From Onchocerca lupi (Eukaryota; Nematoda; Chromadorea; Rhabditida; Onchocercidae), in assembly GCA_028564675.1 (NCBI GenBank), contig JAOVVO010000105.1, positions 62,001-126,000 on the forward strand: 64,000 nucleotides of DNA, written 5' to 3'. Position 1 is the stretch's first letter. The number at the start of each line of letters is the position of its first letter. Below are positions 53,036 through 64,000 of the stretch, one piece after another. The notes beneath the pieces are model-generated. The model made no database searches. It was not told the DNA's origin and worked only from the letters and a program-made list of their open reading frames with translations. Position numbers and translations under genes: made by a program.

Positions 53036-56000
53036 CATTGAAATTACACTCTTATAATGTGTAATTCTCTATCTTGAGGAAACTCTAAAAAATTATTACT
53101 ATTATATTTTATCGAATATTGACAAATTCAAATTCATTAACTGATAAATTGAATTTAGCATTAACATGAATTATAAATTTTAACTCAAAATTCAGAATAC
53201 TTACTATTTCGAGAATCATCGCCATGTGAAATGGTAGCAATCAAAGTTGGTGGAGGTGGTGGGAATTGTTCCTCATCACTATCACTCTCGGCGGTACCAC
53301 CGCTACGACCACTCGGTGAAGCAATACCATCGCTGGAACTTCGATAATCGGTCATCGCTGATTGTCTATTACCAAGCATTATATCACATGGTGCTCGTTT
53401 TATGGTACCCGTTATGATATCATCGCACTGAAAATAATTACATTTCAAGATGGAACAAATATGATTTTTAAATAATAAAGTAAAATTAATAAAATATTTG
53501 AAGTAATATACCTGATCAAAAATGATACTATTTTGATGAGATGAAGAATTTCCATCATTACTAGTTCCAATCGATAATCTGGACGAGATGGGAGTTCGTA
53601 AATCACGATTTAAATTTAGCAAAGGTGACAGATCTTGTTGTTCACATTGTCGTATGCTGGATTTACGCTTTTCAACGAATGATACACGACTGGAATCAGC
53701 TGGTGAAATTTGCGGAATTCCAACTTTCACCGGTTGATTTACTCCATTTGATTCTATTTGTTGCTGTTTCTTCATTTCTATATAATTCTCGAATAAATTT
53801 CGACCATTCTAGAAAATTATGGTTAATTTTATGAATAGAAGAGAAGCTGATACTAAGAAATTCATTATATCTGTTTAATTTAATAAAAGTTATTCGCTTA
53901 TAAATTTTCAAGAAATCCGTCAAGAATTACTTTTCATTTTCATCATTTACTTTCATATTCTTCAAAATTACTTTTCTTTTATACCTATTTTTTTTGTTGA
54001 AAAAATTTCGAAAATTTTAACAAAAATTCCCAAGATATTCAAAAGAAATGCAAAAAAGATAAAAATAACTATGGCAAAATGATAAATAACCTTTGCAATC
54101 CTTAGAGCTATCATCCATTTGTGAAATGTCAAAGCATCTTCGGTGCAAACATATTTGATATATTTCGATGCTTTCACTTGAATTTTTGGATGCTGAAAAT
54201 GTAGAAAAATGCTGAGATCAGTGATATCATCAATTTGATGGTAAATTTAAGATAAATTTTAAGTATTTCAATTTAAAACAAATCAATTTCATATGTGAGA
54301 CAAAAAATCTTACAAGCAATTAGAATTAAATAAACATTTTTTCCTAGTAATTTAAAATTACTCAAAAATATCTTATAAAGACAAGAATTTATTCATGAGA
54401 AAAAAAACTAAATAGGAGAAATTTGATTAAAAAAACAAGTCAATTAATGAATTAAAAAATCTATTATTTTGTGTTTGGTAAATTAAAAAAAATCATTCAT
54501 TTCATTTATCACAATTTTTATTTAATATGCTCATTTTAAATTTGTGAATTCTAGAAGTAAAATAATTAATTTTAAAATAATTACGATATTAGCATACTTT
54601 AATTGCGAAGCCATAACTAGACGGTGCTTTATACTTTTTCTTCCAATCGGTAGCCGTGTAAATTTGATTAGTTTGCATATTCATTAAGCATTGTAAATCC
54701 TTCGAATTACGACTTTTACCCTTTGGACAGTAGTAGAGACCGGATAAACGAAGCACGAAGAAATGTTTCTTCCATGATTTCTTGCCATCTGATTTCAGAA
54801 ACAACCAACCTTCTGTTTCTGGTGGTTGTACATTATCTCCTTCAAAAAATTCCTGAAATACCGTATACTATAATTAGTATACTTCTATCAAATCATTCAT
54901 TCATTGATTGTTTTGTTTTACAGTGATATTTGTCAATAGATTCTCTAATTTATACGAATAAATCTAAAAACAAATAAAATGTTTCCTTTCTTTGTCAAAT
55001 TTTGAAATTGAATTTTAAAAGACTAATGGATGAGATTTCATTGCTATCAAAAAATTATCAGCATCAATTGCAATATTTTTGTAATATTTTTGCACAATCG
55101 CACAAACAAGTTAGAAAAATAGGCGTGACTACGTGAATAAAGTTTAATCACGATTATCATCTTTACATATAAACATAAACCCGACAATTCTTGCCATATA
55201 ATTTTCAATAATTATAGAGCATCAACTGATTTTAGGTCCAAAAAAGATCAATTTTAAAATGATTAAAACTTGTTCAGATGATAACTTCAAGTCCAAAAAT
55301 TGCACATGAAATTATCTACCGGAATTCTAGATTTGTCTAATGATGATGTTTAAAAATTGCTATGTTTGGAAAAAAAAAAAAAAAACCAATTGATATGCCT
55401 ATGTTTTGAGTACATTCGTAAAGTTTCAAAGTGCTACTAAACTATATTTTCGTAGTGATACAGTATCCTATATTCGTAAAATCATACTACTAACTACTGT
55501 ATTATTGATGAAGAAATAACCTGAAGATCAAAGTTCCTCAAAAGCTTAATTTCATCCATTGTAATATGATGAAAAATGACTTCATAGTTCATTCATTTTC
55601 TAATCTTTTACCTTTTCTATTAAATTAATCACTCCTATGCTTTAAAAATAAATATAAAACAAGATGAGAACTAACCCTAATTACATGTCGTTTTGTTTTT
55701 GGTGATGGTGGACCATGTACCAATGTATCAATGTTTTTCTCAGTTACAAGGAATTCTTCGGGTCGATCTAAGAATGAATATTTATCCAAACGTCGAGTAA
55801 AATATAATTTATTCTGCGAATTCAACGTCCACATCATAATATTTTCCACTAAATATTCATGATCTTCATAGATTCGTTCTGAAATAATACAGATAAATGC
55901 TGTAGTTTGAAGATAATTTACAAGAAACTTAAGTGAAATGGAAACAAACATTCATTTGTTTATCTTTCACTTAGTAAGAAAGGAAGTGGTAAACAAAAAT

Positions 56001-59000
56001 AAATGATTTTCATAGAAATTTAACATATATCTAAATTCATGCAAACTGATATTCAATTACGTTTGACGCTTACTTATTTTTTATCCAATCATACTTGAAT
56101 TAATTTTGCCTACTCATATTCATTCGTAAAAATAATTTATTTTTCAACTCTGACATCGAAATATACAATATTTTTTAGTTTAAAAAATTAGAATAGAATT
56201 GGTATTGAAAATTGGAATAGTAATAAATGAATTCTGCATTATAAAAAAGAAGTTAAAGTAAAAATTATAAAGTTATATTTTCGTTTCATGCAGATTTAGT
56301 AGGAGCAATAAAGATAACAAATGATAAAAATTGGATAATTTACTACGAATTGATAAGCAATTTGATAATCAATTGAAAGTTTGCGAAGAATAAACGAATC
56401 AATAAGTAAACATACGAAAAAAAAATGAATAAAATAGAAGAGAGAAATATTAAAAATTACTGATATAAAGCTCAGGATATTCTTCGACGATTGCATGATG
56501 TTCACTTAACGGAACATTCAATTTTGTCGCAATTCGACGAATGCATTCAGCAACTGTCCACCTTTCATCGATAAGTAAGGAAATGGTAGATGAACCATCG
56601 TCAATGAAAAATTTCACGTAAATTTTTTTAATATCTGCTTCACGCATCTTTTCTAAAGCTTCGCGAATCTTCGCCGCTTTTATCTCGTTTGCAGTAAGTG
56701 GTCGAGCAGGTTGTTGTTGTTGGTGTGATTGCGATTGCTGTTGATGTTGATGACGAAGTTGAGATGATTCCAAAGTGGTCGAAGTTGATGATTGATTTGG
56801 AGAAGCCTGAAATTATCTTTATGATGCAAAATAAGTCGGTAAGATAGTTAATGAATAAACAAGTAAACAATTAGAAGGAGAAAAATTCTGTTTTTCGGAA
56901 CAAATGGTTATCATATCTCTTTCATATGTTAAATTTAAAAAAAAATAAAAAAAAAAAAAGGCTTCATACAAATGAAATTTTCGAAATATTTTTTGATATT
57001 TTCAATAAATAAATTAAAATCATCTCTTGAAACAAACAGAAAATTAACAGAAAAAAAAAAAAAAAAACGAGTCAAAATTAATACTTAATCCAATAGTTAG
57101 CGATGAATTCTTAATTAAAATCAGTTTGAGAAGATGACTCATTTTTTGAGTGTAATAAAAGTTCTAATTATGGAAAAATGTCGATTAAGGGATAGATTTC
57201 ATGGCACAAATACTTTCATAGCATCATCTCCAGATGGTACAACAAATGAGCTACAGAAGGATCATATTATTTTTATTATCGAATCGCAGAATCAATAAAT
57301 GATTAATAATCCTTTAAAAGAAAAAAAAAATGCTCAAGTTATTTTCGTGATAGAGTTAGAAGTATGTTTATAAATTTCTTTTAATCCTTTCTAATATTTT
57401 GATAAACTTCAATAATTTAAAGAATGAATTTCTGAAAGATTCTGATTGAATTTACAATCCTCTTATTGACCGTGCTATTTGTTAGGATAACAAGTTGCGA
57501 AAACGAGAAAAGATCGCTTTTAGATGAAATTCAATTAACAATGATGTCGTGTAATTTACCAGTTATACATTCATCATACAAATGCTTTATCCGTTCCTTA
57601 AATAGCCCAATAATTAAGGTCAAAGATGAGATTAAATAGAATTTTAACAAAAATTTAGAAGAGAACAAATTGCTAGAAAAACAGGACAAATCGTCATAAG
57701 ATTGAGAAAAGTTGGAAAATAAAACTTTAATTTTAAAAGAGATATATTTTAATCATTGATAATCATTATAAGCTAGCAAAGTTTTTCTTATTTCATCAAA
57801 ATATATTTGTATTACTCCGTTTATGGATTAATTTTCGAAAATTTGCAAAAAAAAAAAATCCTTTAATTAAAATACAAATTTAAGTTAGTTAACTAATGAA
57901 AATAATAATTGCATGGAAATTTAAACATACCATAGAGGATGGAGCGGAAAAATAATATTATTAATTTACATCATTCATCATTGGAAGAGGAAGTTATCAA
58001 GTATTAATGACCATAAAATGGGTTATGTAAACTCACAACTATTTATATATTATGAAATTAAAAAAAAAAAAAAAAAAAAAAAAGAAAAAAAGGATAAAAA
58101 ATCAAATTTTATATAAATGTCTATCTCTGCTCACAATTTCTTCCGGTTTGTTTCCGTTTTATTCTCGATTTCTCCTTCCTCTGTATTTGGCACTACATCG
58201 TGAGTCATCTAAGAAATAAATCACGAAATTTAAAAGTTTCTTTTTCTTATCATTAAGACGATTTTCACTTTTTGAAAATTATCAAATCATTTACTGACTT
58301 TTATCTCCTATTGGAATAGTTCTGGCATTGACATTGAGAAAATCATTAGAAGATACTGCAGTATGTAAATTAATGTAAAAAATCCGGGAATTTTAGGAAA
58401 CATCGGGAATTTTTTTTTCGATGAATCTTTCCAAAAAGAAAGCATTTCTTATTAAATATCTATTATTCGATTAGCGGTTATTGTTTGCTGAAGAATTTAT
58501 GATGCAATTAAAAATGTACGTTTTCGATACTGGAAGGAAATTAGACTGATACCAATCAAGCCAACAATTTGATGATTATTCATTGAATAAAAATTCTCGC
58601 TTAAGTAATGTTAATCAAAGTTTACAGAAAAATAATATCCAAAAATTGGACAATGGTTATTCATTGAATCTAAATTCCAGCTTCAATGAAGTTAACAAAA
58701 TGTCAAAAAATGATACCCAAAAAGTGGACAATGATTGTTACTCAGGTGAACCAAAGTTCTCGCTTAAGTGAAGGTCAAATATTAGAAAATAGTATCCAAA
58801 GAATGGACAATGATGGTTATTTATTCACCTGAGTTCTAAATTCCCGCTTAATCTCAAGATATTAAACCAACTTAGCGAACAAAGAAAAATATAAATTACT
58901 TCTCATTCAGTGAAAATATTATCAAATTCGTCGTAGAAAATTTGCAGCATTTGTTGTTGTGCAACAATCAAAAGAAATATTTGCAAGCAACAGAAAAATT

Positions 59001-62000
59001 AAACACAACAGAAGAGAGAAGAGAAAATTCCCTCTTTTTTTTCCTTTTTTTTGTATTCTTTCAATTCTTTGTGAAAAGCGAACGAATAGATTATGGAAAA
59101 CGATCGAAGAGTTTTGTATAACTTTGAACAAAATATCGCTGATCGCTGAATCATTTTCCTTCCATCCTTCCTCCCTTCCTTCTTTCTTTCTTTCGGTTAT
59201 TTTTAATCAGAAATTACAATGATACTTTCTCAATTTATTATATTTCAGGCAAAATTTGCATAATATAGCCAATTTATTAGCGTTTGAAATAACTGGCTCA
59301 TTTAATGCTTTAATGCTTCATCAAATCCTTTTGTTTTGACAGATTTCATCGTTCAGCATTATCATTTATATCAGTTATAAGAATTAATGATGTCATTTAT
59401 CAAACTGTTCTTTTCTATTTATTGATTGAATTAGACTAAATTTGAATTGTAAATGAATAAATTAATAAATGCTTTTTTTTTTCAATGCTGCCCGAAATCG
59501 ATAGCAATTTTGAACATAATCATATTAAATCCATATTAAGTTTTAAATAAACTTGTTTATGTCAAGTTTTAAATCAACTTTAATTAAAAATTCATGCTGG
59601 AAAGCTATAGATAGGTATGTTGAGAAAAATTAAGAAAGCTTATAGAGATACTTAAATTTAAGTTTAGAATGTGAGCAATTTGAAGAAAGCTTAGATCTAA
59701 AAAAAAAAAGCCTTATAAAGATTAAATTATATATTTATAAATTATCAAAACAAAAAATACAAAATATCATCAGGATCTCTCAATACGAGATTTCAATCAA
59801 GATCCCTTGCATACACAGAATATCATCAGGATTTCTCAAATATGATAATATCAACAAAAATGAGAAGAATAACCAAAATTTTGGGAATAACCCAAAATAA
59901 CCAAAAGAATAACCAATAACCAAAAGAATAACCAAAATTATTAATAATAATAAGATTCCCCTCTAATATTGAAAGAAATAATTTCCATGTTTACAACATA
60001 CCAATGATTGCTCTATTCGGAGGGAACAAATATCATAACAAAATGTACGAAATATCATAACGATCACCAATCCTACTTTTACATCAATAAAAAAAAGAAA
60101 AAAAAAAAAAGAAAGAAATGCTGTAATTTTACCAGTTGAAGGTCGTTTCACTCTTGCTTTATTAGTTTTTTTTTTTCCATGGAAAATTACTATTTCCGCA
60201 ACTAAAAATCCCATAAACACATCCTCAAATGAAATTGGAAGAGATGAAATAGGAAAAATTATGGAAATTGTTACGAAATCTCGCATTGTAGTACCGAAAA
60301 TTGAAAGTTTTAACTTTTAATTATAATTGTAAAATTTAAAATTGAATGAGTAGTAAAAAAACGGAAGGATTAAAATGGTAAAACTTAAGAATTTTTGTAA
60401 GAATACTGGTTGGATTTTGTTTCTTTCTTTCTTTTTTTTTTTTTTTTTTTTTTATTAAAAAATGCGTGATTTTTTGATCCAAAATTTTTCAAAATTCCAT
60501 CCGAATTCTACTTCGACTTTATTTTACAATCTTTCGCTACTTCAATAGTCTTTTGATCCTTCTATTTCCTCTTACGCCTTTTAGCTTTAGCAAAAAAAAT
60601 TAATTTCAATTTTTGATTCTTACAAGATTTATACAATACTTTTTCGATGCAATTACTTTTTTTTTTTTAATTTTTTATTTTTTGAAAGAGATTGTATATT
60701 ACACGTTCCACTTAATGTCAACTTTTGTTTACTTCATTAATATATAAATCAAAAGCAATATCGCTGATACGCTAGGCCCTTTTATAAGGCATTCTTTTGC
60801 TTATAATTAATTAGAAATTAACCAAAGATATAACAAAGAAGTGTTACTTAAAATATAAAAATGAGAGGATTGCCTAAAACTGAAATACTAGACTTGGCCA
60901 ATAATTCAGAATTGCAAATTAGCAGAGATAAAGTCAAATAATAAAAAGAAAATAAACAAAGTGAAAAAAATTAAAACATTCAACAATGTATATCAAAGAA
61001 ATAAACAAGTAAACTAACCTGTTGAGTTGGACTTGGCGTATTAAGTGAACCTCGACAACTATCGGAACATGAGATAGCTGAATTTCGACAATTTCGATTA
61101 TTATTTCGAGATTCGGTACTGGAGGAATCACCAAAAGCGGAATCACGATCAGGACTTGGACAATCTGTCGATATTCCAGCTGCAGTACCTGATCCGTGCA
61201 CGAAATTATCATGATAGGTGTATGAATGAGATTGTGCATGAGATTGAAGACCAATCCTGCAAAAAAAAAAATAATAATAATAATAATAGGTAATAACCCA
61301 ATTATAAGATCAAATCTAAAATAGCCAAACCATCAATCAAAAAAAAAAAAAGGAAACCTTACGAATAATTGAGATTAATTCATTAAAAGATTCATTTACA
61401 TTTAATTGTTAAAAATACATTAAATTGAATTGATCAGTACTTCCGGATAGGGTCAAAGGTGACCAATGTTGTTCTGCTTTTTTTTACTATTATAATCAGA
61501 AATGCTTATAATAATCACACCTGTTCATTCAAATATTCTAAACAAATATTTTGACAATATCTAAATTTTCTATCAATATCTTGAAATTTTATTTGACAAA
61601 TGCAGCTGCATATGTTCTTCAAATTAAACTTTTAAAAATATGAAATTTTATACTTTAATATTAAAAGGAATATAAATTATATTATTACAAATGTGATTTA
61701 TATTTATTGAAATGAGCACAGTATGCTGATGCATTGAACTTTGATAATTAGTATCCATTTCCTCAATTATTTCTCACTCTTATGATATTTCGGCGGTTTT
61801 TTTTTTCTTCGATAATCATTTGGGAAAATCTTTTTTTTTTTAAGGAGTTGAAAAAAATATTTTTTTTTTTTTTGATCTAAAAAACTGATTTACACATCAT
61901 GCAGCTGCAAATTTTACGCCATACTGCCTATTTACAATCTTCTACTTTATTTGTCCCAATAAATCCTTATTTTTCCGTATAAGCTTTGTAATTATCGGTT

Positions 62001-63255
62001 CAATTAGAATGATCAGATTAGTAAAAAGAATCAAAGGATATTAACAGAGATAAAAATTTCACAAAATTTTAGAACAAAATTGATGCTGAAACTTGAGGAT
62101 ATGTGAAATAGTTCAATTTAAGATAGATGGAAATTCTATTCGAGATGTTAAAAATACCATTTAATCTTGCATTAAAAAAAAAAGAAAATTGCAGTATTTC
62201 TTTCGGAAAATCCTTTATGTTTAATTAATGCTATTACAAAAAGCAAAAAATGTTGTAAATCCTCGAAATTCTATTCAAACAGTTTAAAAGTGCCATTCAT
62301 TCTTGCATAAAAGATTACAGTATCCCTTCTGAAAAATCCCTTTAAGTTTAATTAATGTTTCTACAGAAGAGAAAGGTTGTAAATCCAATTTGTAATAATT
62401 TGACCGTGAGGTAGAGTAAAAGGCTAAATCATACTAATAGATAGATTTTAATAAGCATAAGAAATCAGATGCACAGTTTTCATCAATCTTTTTATTTGAC
62501 GTAATGAGAGAGAGAAGAAAAAAAAAAAAACATCTGCTACTAATTTTTTGCATAATTACCAACATAACAACCAGGTTTTGCCCAATTAATTTCTAATTAT
62601 TGTGAATTTCCCATCCATATTAAGAAAAAATTGCAAGAACTGAAAGGTTGAGATACTTTTAGAAAAGATATAAGAAATAAATTAAACTTGTGATTATAAG
62701 AAAAACGAATTCATAGAATATTTCTTAATTCATTTTTTAAGTTGAGGGATATCTCAAAGCTGTGATAAGACATGAGAAATGAATAGAATTTATGATTATC
62801 AGAAAAAAAAAAAGAATTCATAAAATATTTTCAATCCATTCTTTTTTTTTTCGAAATTTCCTCATTAGTTAAAAGTTTCGTTAAACGATAAGTCTGTTTA
62901 CATTACTCATAATTGAATCAAGGATTATTTCAAAAACAGGAAAGGAAAAAAAAAAAAAAAACAGTCTGACATCAATAAAAGATAAAAAATCAAACATTTG
63001 GGAATTATCAGACAAAATTTTTTCTTTTTGTTTTTGGAAAATTACAAATAAATGCTAACCTTTTTGTATCATTATGTTGTATAACTGAAGTCGAGAGTGT
63101 ACTGTTTCTTTTACTTTGATTTAGACTGCTTTCTCGAGAAACAGATGTTGGAAGAGTTGGAAGGCCAAGAAGAGCCTGATCACCACCAACAGTAAGCTGT
63201 TGTTCAAGAGCCGATAGCTCGCCCAATAAAGTATCCAATTCCCAATCACAACTTT
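51410..63255 (-). CDS. mig-10: MIG-10 / RIAM / Lamellipodin family adaptor (RA-PH), 5' end not in window
   Basis: Exons, 5' to 3': 63255-63060, 61256-61019, 56806-56461, 55878-55676, 54852-54598, 54192-54091, 53808-53512, 53427-53205, 52964-52720, 52270-52142 and 51484-51410 (TAA). Phases match and give 768 aa. Layout: acidic N-terminal helix (CDWELDTLLGELSALEQQL); Ser-rich stretch; polyQ; Ras-association domain about residues 202-305 (KKIYVKFFIDDGSSTISLLI...YEDHEYLVEN); PH domain about 340-446, opening TEGWLFLKSDGKKSWKKHFF and ending in an FHKWMIALRIAK helix; FPPPPP at 600-605, the Ena/VASP EVH1 ligand form; and PPPPPPKR at 729-736, an SH3-type ligand. MRL proteins link small GTPases and phosphoinositides to actin at the leading edge, and C. 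elegans MIG-10 guides axons and cell migration. The first exon begins in phase 1 after ATTTCAG, so upstream exons are expected. An ATG at 63274, directly after an in-frame TAA, is an alternative start (MPKKISESCDWE). Confidence 0.93.
52326..52378 (-). other. mig-10: Possible 53-nt alternative or poison exon of mig-10
   Basis: On the - strand a clean TTTCCAG acceptor at 52379-52380 and a GTAAGA donor at 52325 bracket 53 nt. In phase 1 it reads DPLNARNSDLPSSTIDLC and leaves in phase 0, fitting the next exon. The previous exon (52720) ends in phase 0, however, which would turn it into ATC CTT TGA, a stop. It fits only if the upstream exon uses a GC donor at the GATTGGC just before its end, or if it is a nonsense exon. 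Confidence 0.4.
52967..53035. repeat. A27-spacer-T37 inverted homopolymer at a mig-10 splice acceptor
   Basis: + strand A27 (52967-52993), TACAA, then T37 (52999-53035). In mig-10 RNA this reads A37, UUGUA, U27, AG and then the exon at 52964. The polypyrimidine tract can pair fully with the preceding A-run. Confidence 0.9.
58571..58858. repeat. About 81-bp minisatellite, 3.5 copies, in mig-10 intron
   Basis: Units start near 58571, 58654, 58736 and 58816 and share GTTATTCATTGAATCTAAAT, TTCTCGCTTAAGT(A/G)A, AATA(A/G)TATCCAAA and TGGACAATGATGGTTA. The 62-aa frame at 58583-58771 is a translation of two units, not a gene. It lies in the 4.2-kb intron between 61019 and 56806. Confidence 0.8.
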
Positions 63256-64000
63256 CTGAAATTTTTTTAGGCATTTATTCAAATTTTATCAGAATAAATT
63301 AAAAATTTTCCAAAATTTCCAAAAAAAATATTGTTAACTGCAAGAAATTAACGAAATTTTAACAGCATCGATCTAGGATCCAAGGAAGCAAAAATTTTTT
63401 CTCAAGATTTGAAGAAAAAAAAAATTTTTCAATTATGGTTTGACAAATAGGGTATATTTGATTATCTCTTCAATTGATACCAGCCTTTTCAACTGTCTAT
63501 GATACTTTCTCTACTCTTCCTATTTTTGAAAATTGATTGGTACTTCATGAAATTCAAATGTCAGAGTTGACAATTTTAGTTTCGAAAAGTTTGCGCAAAT
63601 CTGATAAATAATTTTTGATAAATTTTTGAACATGGAGGAAATTGTTTGAATTCCATAAACATATGTTTCGATTAACTATTCAGATATCCAAAGTATGTTT
63701 AATTAAAAATACAAATGAAAAAAAGAAATGGAAGCAAAATTTTTTGTGATTATTTTGCGATGATAACGAAAGAATGTAAATCTTTTTGTAAACTATTTAT
63801 TATAATCTATCAAAAGTTTCTTGCATTGAAAGTTGAATGAAAAAGGATAAAATTAGAAATCGAATTGAAAAGTAGAAGTATCCAATGATTATAAATCCCA
63901 CAAGAGATCTAATTTAAACTTGGATTATAAATTTTAGAAGATTCAATAAAGTAGTTTAAAGTGTAAATTAGAAATGAATAAGAAGAGAGCATCTCTTCAA
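63256..64000. other. AT-rich sequence upstream of the first mig-10 exon seen; no exon found
   Basis: I see no further - strand exon with a matching phase-1 donor and no feature on the + strand. It is probably mig-10 intron or 5' flank. Confidence 0.5.

Noticed and set aside
58583..58771. 62-aa frame resembling an Asn/Ser-rich repeat protein
   Set aside because: Translation of the 81-bp minisatellite in a mig-10 intron.
59963..60286. 107-aa - strand frame in the mig-10 intron
   Set aside because: No splice sites in phase with neighbouring exons; the exons at 61019 and 56806 already join in frame without it.

Overview
The window looks like the nuclear genome of a nematode. The DNA is very AT-rich, with poly(A)/poly(T) runs of up to about 40 bases. 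The genes are split into many short exons, with TTTCAG- or TTTTAG-type 3' splice sites and GTAAGT- or GTATGT-like donors. The one gene I can name encodes the worm member of the MRL (MIG-10/RIAM/Lamellipodin) adaptor family. A spirurid or filarial worm is my best guess from base composition and texture only. I see no operons, no prokaryotic genes, no CRISPR, no rRNA and no convincing tRNA.

Layout: (1) 1-19431 has no gene I can support. It is AT-rich sequence with microsatellites, several diverged tandem repeats, one copy of a dispersed repeat, and a striking near-perfect 70-nt hairpin (9946-10015). (2) 19432-48797, + strand, holds about 36 exons that fit together in frame. I list them as three models: 19432-22899, 26299-35715 and 37741-48797. 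They are probably one large gene with alternative promoters and alternative 3' ends, because most joining boundaries are phase 0, the third block has no start codon of its own, and the first two blocks share a sequence module. The protein has no catalytic domain that I recognise. It is Ser/Arg/Gln/Pro-rich and looks like a structural or scaffold protein. (3) 51410-63255, - strand, is the mig-10 orthologue with RA and PH domains and proline-rich Ena/VASP- and SH3-type ligands. Its 5' end appears to lie beyond the window. The two loci converge, tail to tail, across 48798-51409.

The most interesting material is not a new enzyme system. It is (a) the modular, multi-ended unknown gene, including a C-terminal exon (46716-47002) whose 3' splice site lies inside a perfect 12-bp hairpin; (b) an intronic tandem repeat (33682-33950) in which several units carry a 3' splice-site motif and the last one serves as the real acceptor; (c) two hairpins that resemble small-RNA precursors; and (d) an A37/T27 inverted homopolymer at a mig-10 splice acceptor. 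All exon models were read by eye from frame, splice-site and phase consistency; none has been checked against RNA.
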